Assembly: GCA_000435835.1 (NCBI GenBank)
Contig: FR883366.1
Span: 54,966 to 118,965 of the forward strand
DNA length: 64,000 nucleotides
Direction: 5' to 3'
Origin: Clostridium sp. CAG:221
GTDB lineage: Bacteria > Bacillota > Clostridia > Clostridiales > Clostridiaceae
This document shows, piece by piece, positions 8,602 to 16,216 of this stretch. Position 1 is the stretch's first letter; each line of letters opens with the position of its first letter. The notes below the pieces were generated by a model. It was not told where the DNA came from. It ran no database searches and worked only from the letters and a program-made list of their open reading frames with translations. Made by a program: the position numbers and the translations under genes.

Positions 8602-8950
8602 CTATAAGTATTTAAGGTAATCACCGTATCCTTTTAGTTCCATCTCTTCTTTAGGAATAAAGCGAAGAGCAGCAGAATTTATACAATATCTAAGCCCACC
8701 CAATTCTTTTTAACTCCTTTTTCTTTTGCTCAGAAATTTTCCAGTTTTCTTCAATGAATGATTTTCTTCCAGATCCATAATAATATGCTTTATATCTAAA
8801 AGGATTTTTTAGATAATAATCTTGATGATATTCTTCAGCAGGATAAAATTCTGTAGCTTTTAATATTTTAACTAAATGGTTTAACCATACACCAAAAGCA
8901 TCCCCCGCAAAAATAGCTTTTTTGTTATAGTCAAATTTAAGCCCTCCTAA
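8602..8950 (-). pseudogene. msrAB: Deleted remnant of a methionine sulfoxide reductase MsrAB fusion gene
   Basis: Read on the minus strand, the segment begins with KAIFAG, the strand before the MsrA catalytic motif GCFWC, but continues DAFGVWLNHLVKI and then ATEFYPAEEYHQDYYLKNP, which is C-terminal MsrA sequence. About 100 residues, including the catalytic GCFWC, are missing. The MsrA tail runs through SGRKSFIEENWKI to a TAG, and in another frame the extreme MsrB C-terminus appears: GLRYCINSAALRFIPKEE to the stop at 8602-8604. The bulk of MsrB, including its zinc site and RTEVRS region, is absent. The order matches MsrA-MsrB fusions. An AGGAGG at the 5' end survives. It is non-functional, with at least two internal deletions and one frameshift. 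Confidence 0.85.
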
Positions 8951-9025
8951 TATTTGTAATATAAATAAAGATGTCTATTTAATTAGTATATGGATAAATA
9001 ATAAAAATATCAGTAGAAGAAGTAT

Positions 9026-10339
9026 TTATATTAAGTTATCTATGCCATTTACATTAGCTTGCTCATCTTCATCTATAGGAATTACAAGATATTTTTTACC
9101 ATCAATAACTTCAGATTTTATTTGTGATACTTTTTCTGGTTTTACCTTAAGAACAATATCATAATCTAAATCTTCACCAATAGATTCAGAGTTAGTAATT
9201 GTTTCAGAAACTTCATTTTCTAATATATCTTCATTTGAATCTGTAGCAGTTTCTTCAGATACATTATGCTTAAATCTTTCAAGCTTTGTTTCTAAGATTT
9301 TTACTTGTCTTTCAAGCATTTCTTCTTTTCTTTTTTGTGCTTTGGCTGCCAATGTTTTATTATCTAATAAAGTTTCTGCTAGCGGTGGAGTATTACCAAA
9401 GCTTTCAGTATATGATTTTTCAATTTTTGTAGTGATTTCTTCAGGCACTCCACTTTCCGTTAGAATTTCTTGAATGACATTATTAGTTAAAACTATAGGT
9501 TCATTGCTATCTTCATGGATTGTATTATGTTCTTCTATTTTATTATTAAGGCTTTCTTGGATTTCCATAAAGAAATGGTTAGATTTTTTTTCATCACTTC
9601 CTAAAGCGTTTTTAATAATACCATTAAATGTTTCTTTTTGTTCCGTTGCTGTTTGCTTAGATGTACAGCCTAAAGCTTCTTCCATTAATTCAGGATGAGG
9701 ATCTTTAGCATTTTTAGTGTAATAAATAATTGAATTAACGTCAGAACCTCTATCAATAAAAGCTGGGAATACAAATCCATGTGCAGGAGATTCTACTATC
9801 CAATCTCTTATACGTGATTTTATAGCATTTTCATCTTCAAAATATCTTAAACCTGCTTTTGATAATTCAACAGGGCAAATAGCGCATAAAATATACTCGT
9901 ATACTTCTTCAGATTCATCTAATTTAGCATTATCAGTAGTTTTAGTAATGATATCATAAGCATCATGGAATATTAATATAAGAAAGTTTCCTGTATAATG
10001 ATAGTTTTCAATGATAAGTTTGTAAAAATCATCTAGTAATTTATCATCTTTTAATTGACTTTTTTTTAGTTCCATTAAAGAAAGCTGTCTTTCATTAATA
10101 TACTCATCATTTAAAGGAAAATTAAGCTCTAGTAAATTATTGCCGATGGTTCCAGAAAGGACCTTTTTGGCGATTTCTAAATATTTAAAATAATCATCTT
10201 CTTCTAAATTTAAAAATGTTTCTCGAAATTTTAAAAGGATATTCTTTTCTCCATTAACATAGCAACCACACATTTTAGTAAATGTACAGTTATTTTTCTT
10301 AAAACGTTTTTTTAATTCTAATATATCTTTTTTATTCAT
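9026..10339 (-). CDS. DUF4317 family protein
   Basis: A 437-aa soluble protein matching the clostridial DUF4317 family as I remember it, from the opening MNKKDILELKKRFKKNNCTF with TKMCGCYV to FPAFIDRGSDVNSIIYYTKN and DPHPELMEEALGC. The C-terminal third (about residues 330-437) is a variable acidic segment with a predicted coiled coil (KRKEEMLERQVKILETKLER). Function is unknown. The gene has its own minus-strand promoter, is transcribed divergently from the SEC-C protein gene, and the AT-rich stretch after it contains only the msrAB remnant. Ribosome binding site GAGAGGA lies upstream of the ATG. Confidence 0.85.
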   Translation of the reverse strand: MNKKDILELKKRFKKNNCTFTKMCGCYVNGEKNILLKFRETFLNLEEDDYFKYLEIAKKVLSGTIGNNLLELNFPLNDEYINERQLSLMELKKSQLKDDKLLDDFYKLIIENYHYTGNFLILIFHDAYDIITKTTDNAKLDESEEVYEYILCAICPVELSKAGLRYFEDENAIKSRIRDWIVESPAHGFVFPAFIDRGSDVNSIIYYTKNAKDPHPELMEEALGCTSKQTATEQKETFNGIIKNALGSDEKKSNHFFMEIQESLNNKIEEHNTIHEDSNEPIVLTNNVIQEILTESGVPEEITTKIEKSYTESFGNTPPLAETLLDNKTLAAKAQKRKEEMLERQVKILETKLERFKHNVSEETATDSNEDILENEVSETITNSESIGEDLDYDIVLKVKPEKVSQIKSEVIDGKKYLVIPIDEDEQANVNGIDNLI

Positions 10340-10401
10340 TTATAATCCTCTCATTTCCTGTATTTAGTAATACATACCTTAGATTAGGTTACCAATATAT
10401 A

Positions 10402-10430
10402 AGTATAGTGTTGATTTTATAGCTCTGCAA
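10402..10430 (-). promoter_or_regulatory. Sigma-A promoter for the DUF4317 gene
   Basis: On the minus strand TTGCAG (10430-10425) and TATACT (10407-10402) are separated by exactly 17 bases, about 63 bases before the ATG. Confidence 0.65.
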
Positions 10431-10573
10431 GTTCAGAAAAAATATTTTAATTCGTTTGGGATGATGTGCTTTTTCATTTATAAAATCCTTATGGTAATAT
10501 TCGGTATTAATGTATTATTTTTGTCTAAGAATAGATAAAATTATGGTAATAATTTTAAAACAGTTAAAAAATT

Positions 10574-10601
10574 TTGACTAAAGCTAAAAAACATATATAA
10601 T
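10574..10601 (+). promoter_or_regulatory. Sigma-A promoter for the SEC-C protein gene
   Basis: TTGACT and TATAAT are separated by 16 bases. The 310-base divergent gap 10340-10650 holds this promoter and the minus-strand promoter, and otherwise nothing I can identify. Confidence 0.75.
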
Positions 10602-10650
10602 AGAATAAGTGATTTTTTTGCGAAAATAGATATGAGGTGACTTAGTTTTT

Positions 10651-11778
10651 ATGAAGGATAAGGATAAATTACAAGAAGCAATTTTAAAGGCTGATATGAA
10701 GAGTGCTGAGAAGATATGGAAAGAGTTAGATGGAGAGCAGACATTAGCATCATTATTAGAAAAAATGACTAAAGATGAGTTAGTTAAGATTGCTAAAAAA
10801 TATGATGTTAAAGGTATTACATCATTAAAGAAAGCCGAAGCTGTTGAAAGAATAAGAGAAGTCGTTATAAATAATGAAGATCATATGATTAATTCATTAG
10901 AAGAAACTTCAATAAGATTCTTACAGGAATTAATAAATGATGATGGTGTTAAAAAGTATCAATGTGATTTATTAATAAACTCAAACTTCTTAAGAAATAG
11001 AGGCGTTGTATTTACAGCATCTATAGATGGAGAATTATATGTTATTTTACCAGAAGAACTAAGAGTATCATTAAAAGAAAAGATAACAAAAGAAGCTATG
11101 GCTGCTGCTAGAGAAAAGAGTGATTTAATTAAGGCTATGGCAGGAAGTACATATTATTATGGAGTAATTTCATATTCAGCCATAAAAGAAATTTTAGAAG
11201 CTGCATTTAAAATTGAACTTACAGATGAAAAAATAAAAGAGTTAACTTTAATTGGAGAAGAATTAGGATATGACTATGTTATAGAAGAAGATGGATTATG
11301 CCATATTGATGTTGAAAATTCAAGTAAGATTGCTAAACTTCAAAAGAAAAACAAGAAGAATATTTGTAAATTTGATAAGAAGACTTTAATAAAAGCAGGT
11401 GTTCCAGACTTTATGGAAGAGCATAAATGTGGAAAGAATCTACAAAGAGTTTTAGGAGAAATGTTTATAATTGATAAAGAAATCCTAAAAGATGAAATGG
11501 ATTCATTTACTATAAGTATTAAAAATGAAATGCCTATGGAAAAAGCTATAGATTTATTCTTAGATGCATATGAAATTGATACTGAAGAAGAAAAGAATAT
11601 TTTGGCTTATGAATTAGAACATTTAGCTAAAAGTATAAAAAGATGGTCATTAAATGGATATTCTGAAAATGAAATAACAAAGCAGGAGCAAAGAGTTGTT
11701 AATGAAGTGAAGATAGGAAGAAATGATCCTTGTTTATGCGGAAGTAAAAAGAAGTATAAAAAATGCTGTGGAAGATAA
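10651..11778 (+). CDS. SEC-C zinc-motif protein with Rho-N/SAP-like N-terminus
   Basis: A 375-aa cytoplasmic protein. Residues about 35-72 (MTKDELVKIAKKYDVKGI, then SLKKAEAVERI) look like a Rho termination factor N-terminal or SAP-type helix-extended-loop-helix, which usually binds nucleic acid. The middle 250 residues are helical and unassigned. The extreme C-terminus, GRNDPCLCGSKKKYKKCCGR (356-375), is a canonical SEC-C zinc-binding motif, like that at the end of SecA. The combination suggests a nucleic-acid or ribosome-linked factor, but no function is established. It is monocistronic, with a promoter and a terminator of its own. Confidence 0.85.
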   Translation: MKDKDKLQEAILKADMKSAEKIWKELDGEQTLASLLEKMTKDELVKIAKKYDVKGITSLKKAEAVERIREVVINNEDHMINSLEETSIRFLQELINDDGVKKYQCDLLINSNFLRNRGVVFTASIDGELYVILPEELRVSLKEKITKEAMAAAREKSDLIKAMAGSTYYYGVISYSAIKEILEAAFKIELTDEKIKELTLIGEELGYDYVIEEDGLCHIDVENSSKIAKLQKKNKKNICKFDKKTLIKAGVPDFMEEHKCGKNLQRVLGEMFIIDKEILKDEMDSFTISIKNEMPMEKAIDLFLDAYEIDTEEEKNILAYELEHLAKSIKRWSLNGYSENEITKQEQRVVNEVKIGRNDPCLCGSKKKYKKCCGR

Positions 11779-11807
11779 TATATAATATAGTACAACTATA
11801 ACATTTT

Positions 11808-11853
11808 AAAATATGGAATTAGTGCAATTTGGTACTGATTTCATATTTTTTTA
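11808..11853 (+). terminator. Hairpin terminator
   Basis: AAATATGGAATTAGT pairs imperfectly with ACTGATTTCATATTT, followed by seven Ts. Confidence 0.75.
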
Positions 11854-12009
11854 TTTAAAAAAATTTTAAAAAAATATATATTTTTAAATAAATGGCATCA
11901 AGCACTGAGACTTTGTGAAATATTCTCTTAATGTACAAGAAACTAAAAATATCTTCATATAATATATTGAATTGATAGTAAGACTAGTATTTAGCAAGGA
12001 GTGGTTAAG

Positions 12010-12417
12010 GTGTTGAGAATGTTTGTTTTTGCTGCAGGTTTTATAATGATTGCTTTTGCAATAAGGTTTTTTAAAGATGAAATTATGCTGTACAAAAATG
12101 GCGTGAAAAATGAAGCAACTTTAATATTGATGAAGCCCTATAATCATGTTGATATAAATGAAGTAAGAAATAAAGTGTATTATGTTGGGATAGAACCTAT
12201 TTTGGAGGTGAATAATGAAGATAAAAAGGTAATAATTGAATATGATGATTATGATGAATTTAAAGATTTGAAAGTTGGTGATAAGGTAAAAGTTATATAT
12301 CCTAAAGAAAACATAAGTGAGATAAAGAGATACTCATTTTTAAAAATATTTAAAACCAGTATAGTATTATCTTTAATAGCTATTTTTATTATTTTTGTAG
12401 GAACAAGTTTATTATAA
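12010..12417 (+). CDS. DUF3592-type membrane protein
   Basis: A 135-aa protein with a membrane helix at each end (LRMFVFAAGFIMIAFAIRFF and the final 20 residues) around a soluble beta-rich domain containing YYVGIEPILEVNN and DLKVGDKVKVIYP. This layout fits the DUF3592 family, whose function is unknown. The GTG at 12010 is chosen because AAGGAG at 11996-12001 sits eight bases upstream; a GTG at 12001 overlaps that site. The gene is single and is followed at once by a compact terminator. Confidence 0.7.
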   Translation: MLRMFVFAAGFIMIAFAIRFFKDEIMLYKNGVKNEATLILMKPYNHVDINEVRNKVYYVGIEPILEVNNEDKKVIIEYDDYDEFKDLKVGDKVKVIYPKENISEIKRYSFLKIFKTSIVLSLIAIFIIFVGTSLL

Positions 12418-12441
12418 AAGTGGAACTTGTTCCACTTTTTC
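12417..12441 (+). terminator. Compact hairpin terminator
   Basis: GTGGAAC and GTTCCAC form a stem with A and T runs on either side, immediately after the stop codon. Confidence 0.8.
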
Positions 12442-12515
12442 TTTTATGTAGATATTATTTCATTGATTTCGAGAGAAAATTTTATTATTATTAAATATGG
12501 GAGTGGCATATTTTT

Positions 12516-12995
12516 ATGGAGAGTGAGCTTATGGAAAAAAATGAAGCAAAATTTGTTTTAAATAGATTATTAGTACAATTATATGGTGATATATTAAAAA
12601 TTGAAGAAAAGTCTTTACAAGAAGGGGAATTCTCCGATTTATCAGTTACTGAAATACATATTATAGAGGCAATTGGTATTAATGGATCTAGAACTATGAG
12701 TGAAATTGCTCATGATTTAAGCATTACAGTTGGAACGCTTACTACGGCAATTAATAAGTTGATTAAGAAAGAATATGTAGAAAGAAAACGTATTGAAGAG
12801 GATAGAAGAGTAGTTCTTGTTAATCTTACAGATAGGGGAAAACTTGCTTACGATAATCATGCCAAATTCCATGCAGACATGATAGATAGGCTAATTGAAG
12901 GATTTGAAAAAGAAGAGGAAACTGTATTAATTGCTACTTTAAGTAAATTAACAAGCTTCTTTGAAGAAAAATATCATTTAATAAAAAAGAAATAA
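12516..12995 (+). CDS. MarR-family transcriptional regulator
   Basis: A 159-aa winged-helix repressor of the MarR family. The recognition helix region is MSEIAHDLSITVGTLTTAIN (about residues 66-85) and the wing holds ERKRIEEDRRVVLVNLTDRG with the conserved D-R-R. It resembles FabT-like regulators that stand before fatty-acid genes in other Firmicutes, but no such genes follow here. A second in-frame ATG at 12531 is also possible. The next gene, after a strong terminator, starts an ABC transporter operon, so regulation of that operon is possible but not shown. Confidence 0.85.
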   Translation: MESELMEKNEAKFVLNRLLVQLYGDILKIEEKSLQEGEFSDLSVTEIHIIEAIGINGSRTMSEIAHDLSITVGTLTTAINKLIKKEYVERKRIEEDRRVVLVNLTDRGKLAYDNHAKFHADMIDRLIEGFEKEEETVLIATLSKLTSFFEEKYHLIKKK

Positions 12996-13005
12996 TTATA
13001 TTTAA

Positions 13006-13049
13006 GGAATTAATTTTATTTTAAAAAAATAAAATTAATTCCTTTTTTT
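13006..13049 (+). terminator. Long perfect-stem terminator
   Basis: GGAATTAATTTTATTTT pairs with its complement at 13026-13042 and runs into seven Ts. Confidence 0.9.
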
Positions 13050-13117
13050 AAAATAAATAAAAGGCCAGTGAAATATATATATAAATAAATATATATTTTA
13101 TTGGAGGTGGTGAATAG

Positions 13118-14122
13118 ATGAGGAAAAAAATGAAGCTATTAGCTATATTAAGTGAGGTGATAATGTTAAGTGTATTATATAGCTGCTCAAATAATAAAGA
13201 AAATTCAGGAAAAGATGATGAAATTTATAAAATAGGAATAAATCAAATTGTACAGCATTCTGCTTTGGATTCCGCAAGAGAAGGATTTATTGACGGGCTC
13301 AAGGAGAAAGGGTATGTTGATGGGGAAAATATAGAAATTGATTATGAAAATGCTCAAGGTGATGTATCCATTGCCCAAACTATAAGTAAGCAATTTGTCA
13401 ATAATGAAGTTGATATGATTTTTGCAATTTCTACATCATCAGCTCAATCAGCCTATAATGCAACAAAAGAAATACCTATTGTTTTTACAGCTGTAACTGA
13501 TCCAGTAGCTGCAGGAATAGCAAATAGCTTTGAAAGTTCAGGTAATAATGTTACAGGAATGTCAGATATGGTTTCTATGACAGAGCAAATCGCTTTATTA
13601 CAGGAAATTGTACCAAGCATAAGGAATATAGGGGTTATCTATAATACTTCAGAAGCAAACTCAATAGTACAGGTTGATGAATTAAAAGCAGCAGCAAAAG
13701 AAAGTAATTTAGAAGTGAAGGAAATATCAATTACCACTGTCAATGAAATAAATCAAAATCTATCAGCAAATATAAAAGATATTGATGCATTATATGTTCC
13801 TACAGATAACACTGTAGCATCAGCATATGAATTGGTAGGTAATATTTGTTTAAACAATAATATACCGATGTTATGTGCTGAAGAAGCAGGAGTAAGTAAG
13901 GGAGGTTTATGTTCTATAGGAATAGATTATTATCAGTTAGGTAAAGAAACTGCATATAAGGCAGTGGAAATCATTGAAGGAAAGGAACCTTCAGAGATAA
14001 AAATTGAAAAATCATCAGATATGAATATTACTATAAATTCAGATGCGGCAAAGAAAATTAATATAGAAATACCTAAAGAAATTGAAGAAAAGGCTCAAAT
14101 TATAACTGGAGGAGTGAACTAA
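13118..14122 (+). CDS. ABC transporter substrate-binding lipoprotein (TrpX/PF04392 type)
   Basis: A 334-aa lipoprotein (signal with lipobox LYSC at about residues 20-23). The mature part has the two-lobe periplasmic-binding fold of the ABC_sub_bind family: GINQIVQHSALDSAREGFID at the start and IPIVFTAVTDPVAAGI in the hinge region. It delivers a small ligand to the permease encoded next. Relatives include tryptophan/tyrosine-type transporters found in streptococci, but the ligand cannot be read from the sequence and no T-box leader was seen. It is the first gene of a three-gene operon. GGAGGTGG lies upstream. Confidence 0.9.
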   Translation: MRKKMKLLAILSEVIMLSVLYSCSNNKENSGKDDEIYKIGINQIVQHSALDSAREGFIDGLKEKGYVDGENIEIDYENAQGDVSIAQTISKQFVNNEVDMIFAISTSSAQSAYNATKEIPIVFTAVTDPVAAGIANSFESSGNNVTGMSDMVSMTEQIALLQEIVPSIRNIGVIYNTSEANSIVQVDELKAAAKESNLEVKEISITTVNEINQNLSANIKDIDALYVPTDNTVASAYELVGNICLNNNIPMLCAEEAGVSKGGLCSIGIDYYQLGKETAYKAVEIIEGKEPSEIKIEKSSDMNITINSDAAKKINIEIPKEIEEKAQIITGGVN

Positions 14123-15004
14123 ATGAATCTTATAATTGATGCCATTGAAGAAGGTCTGTTATTTTCTATTGTTTCAATGGGAGTATATATAACATATAAG
14201 ATTCTTGATTTTCCAGATCTTTCAGTAGATGGCACATATCCTTTAGGGGCAGCCATAACAGCAGTTCTTCTTATAAATGGAGTTAATCCATGGTTAGCAA
14301 TTATAATTTCAGCAGTTGGAGGAGCAATTGCAGGAGGGACAACTGCTTTTCTACATGTAAAGCTTAAGATAAGTAATTTGATGTCAGGTATACTTGTGAT
14401 GATAGCTCTTTATTCTGTAAACTTAAGGGTTATGGGAAAATCAAATACTCCATTATTTAGCACTAAAACCATATTTAAAAATACTAATTTGAAATCCATA
14501 TTTATAATAATAATTATGGTGGTTATCTGCAAAATTATCATAGATACATTTTTAAAAACAAAAAGAGGGTTTTTACTTATTGCAGTAGGTGATAATGAGC
14601 AAGTAGTATCATCCTTAGGTATAAATAAAAATGGTGTTAAGGTGCTTGGTTTAATGATTAGTAATGGCTTAGTGGGAATGGCTGGGGCAATCCAAGCACA
14701 AAAGTATGGTTATGCTGATGTAACTATGGGACAAGGGATTGTGGTAATGGGGCTGGCAACAGTTGTTATAGGCATAACTATTTTTGGTAAGCTTTCGCTT
14801 TTGAAATGCACAACATTATCTATTCTAGGAGCAATTATATATAAAGTAGCTATAGCTATTGCTCTAAGGGTAAACTTTAATCCAAATGATTTAAAATTAA
14901 TTACAGCAATAATAGTTATAATTGCCTTGGCTTCTAATAATGGAATTTTTAAATTTAAAAATAAAAAAATAAAGAGAGAAGGCAGAGAAAGTGCTGAAAA
15001 TTAG
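14123..15004 (+). CDS. ABC transporter permease (branched-chain/TrpY type)
   Basis: A 293-aa polytopic protein with eight or more hydrophobic helices, of the BPD_transp_2 family. The N-terminus, FSIVSMGVYITYKILDFPDL followed by SVDGTYPLGAA, is typical of the small permeases that pair with PF04392 binding proteins. Its ATG directly abuts the stop of the binding-protein gene, and its end overlaps the ATPase start by 14 bases, so translation is coupled along the operon. Confidence 0.9.
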   Translation: MNLIIDAIEEGLLFSIVSMGVYITYKILDFPDLSVDGTYPLGAAITAVLLINGVNPWLAIIISAVGGAIAGGTTAFLHVKLKISNLMSGILVMIALYSVNLRVMGKSNTPLFSTKTIFKNTNLKSIFIIIIMVVICKIIIDTFLKTKRGFLLIAVGDNEQVVSSLGINKNGVKVLGLMISNGLVGMAGAIQAQKYGYADVTMGQGIVVMGLATVVIGITIFGKLSLLKCTTLSILGAIIYKVAIAIALRVNFNPNDLKLITAIIVIIALASNNGIFKFKNKKIKREGRESAEN

Positions 15005-15791
15005 AGATATGTATAAGGTGTTTAATGCAAATACAGTTAATGAAAATAGAGTGTTTGAAGGATTTTCTCTTGATGTTGAAAAAGGAGAGTATGTATCCAT
15101 AATAGGCTCTAATGGGGCAGGTAAGTCTACATTGTTAAATTTAATAAGCGGAAATTTAGCTGTGGATAGTGGCAGTATAATTATTGATGGAGAAGAAGTT
15201 GCAAAAAAAGAGGAATACTATAGATGTCGTTATATAGGACGTGTATTTCAAAATCCTACCGTTGGAGTAGCTCCTAACATGAATATATTAGAAAACATGT
15301 CTTTAGCAGATAATAAAGGTAAACCATATGGTATGAAATTTGCCATAGATAAGAAACGTATCAATTATTATAAGGAAGAACTTAAAAAATTAAACTTAGG
15401 TTTAGAAGATAAGATATATAATAAAGTAAATTTATTATCTGGAGGACAAAGACAAGCTTTAACTTTAATTATGGCTGTAATGTCAAATCCTAAAATATTA
15501 TTATTAGATGAACATACTGCAGCATTGGATCCCAAAACATCAATAAAAATAATGGATATAACCGATAAAATTATAGATGAAAAGAAAATAACCACATTAA
15601 TGGTAACACATAATATTAAGCAAGCTATAGAAAGTGGCGATAGATTGATAATGATGCATGAAGGAAAGATTGTGATAGATGTTAAAAGAGAAGAAAAGTC
15701 AAAACTAAATAGAGATAAGCTTATTGAAATGTTTGGCAGAGCTAATATGAAAGATGTTCTCAGTGATAGGAGTTTGCTAAGTACATTTTAG
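14991..15791 (+). CDS. ABC transporter ATP-binding protein
   Basis: A 266-aa ATPase with Walker A GSNGAGKST (about residues 39-47), Q-loop at VFQNP, signature LSGGQRQA, Walker B ILLLDEHTA and the switch His in VTHN. It powers the upstream binding protein and permease. The start is GTG, inside the 3' end of the permease gene. A hairpin terminator follows, closing the operon at three genes. Confidence 0.92.
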   Translation: MLKIRDMYKVFNANTVNENRVFEGFSLDVEKGEYVSIIGSNGAGKSTLLNLISGNLAVDSGSIIIDGEEVAKKEEYYRCRYIGRVFQNPTVGVAPNMNILENMSLADNKGKPYGMKFAIDKKRINYYKEELKKLNLGLEDKIYNKVNLLSGGQRQALTLIMAVMSNPKILLLDEHTAALDPKTSIKIMDITDKIIDEKKITTLMVTHNIKQAIESGDRLIMMHEGKIVIDVKREEKSKLNRDKLIEMFGRANMKDVLSDRSLLSTF

Positions 15792-15806
15792 TATATAGCA
15801 GATAAA

Positions 15807-15848
15807 AAGAGAAGAAATTATTCTAACTTAATTTCTTCTCTTTTTTTT
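15807..15848 (+). terminator. Terminator of the ABC transporter operon
   Basis: AAGAGAAGAAATTA and TAATTTCTTCTCTT form a perfect 14-bp stem with eight loop bases and a T run. Confidence 0.9.
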
Positions 15849-16088
15849 GTATTATTTTTATAAAAAAAGATAAAGATAAAATTGCCTTAATATAAGAAGT
15901 TAAATTACTTTTAAAGGAAGAAATGGTGATAATAAAAATGCGAAGTTAGTTAAAAAATAATCTATGTCGAAGAAAAATACAAAAATAGACAAGATGTCTG
16001 AGAATGTTAATAATGGCTATAAAAAAGGGTTAAAACAATAAATGAATTAGTATAAGATAAAAAATATGAAAAAAATTAGAAAAAAAGT
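15849..16088 (+). other. Unassigned AT-rich stretch upstream of adhE
   Basis: No gene is clear. The only ORF of note is 15964-16041, 25 codons (MSKKNTKIDKMSEN...), lysine-rich but without a ribosome binding site, so I do not call it. Confidence 0.4.
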
Positions 16089-16117
16089 TTGACAAAAAAT
16101 AAACGATGTAATACAAT
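16089..16117 (+). promoter_or_regulatory. Strong sigma-A promoter of adhE
   Basis: TTGACA and TACAAT are separated by exactly 17 bases. The predicted start point near 16124 leaves a leader of about 90 bases. Confidence 0.85.
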
Positions 16118-16129
16118 GAGGTTGTGGAC

Positions 16130-16147
16130 ATGTTAAAAATATAACGA
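16130..16147 (+). promoter_or_regulatory. Rex-like operator downstream of the adhE promoter
   Basis: ATGTTAAAAATATAACGA matches the Rex consensus TTGTTAANNNNTTAACAA at 11 of 14 defined positions. It sits just after the -10, where a bound repressor would block transcription. Rex senses NADH/NAD+ and controls adhE in other clostridia. Confidence 0.6.
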
Positions 16148-16216
16148 AGTCCTGAAAGAAATAAGCAATTCAATAATAATTTATTAATTATAAATTTAAA
16201 TTCAGGAGGAATTCAA

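Noticed and set aside
15964..16041. 25-codon Lys-rich ORF upstream of adhE
   Set aside because: No ribosome binding site and no promoter of its own; chance is likely.
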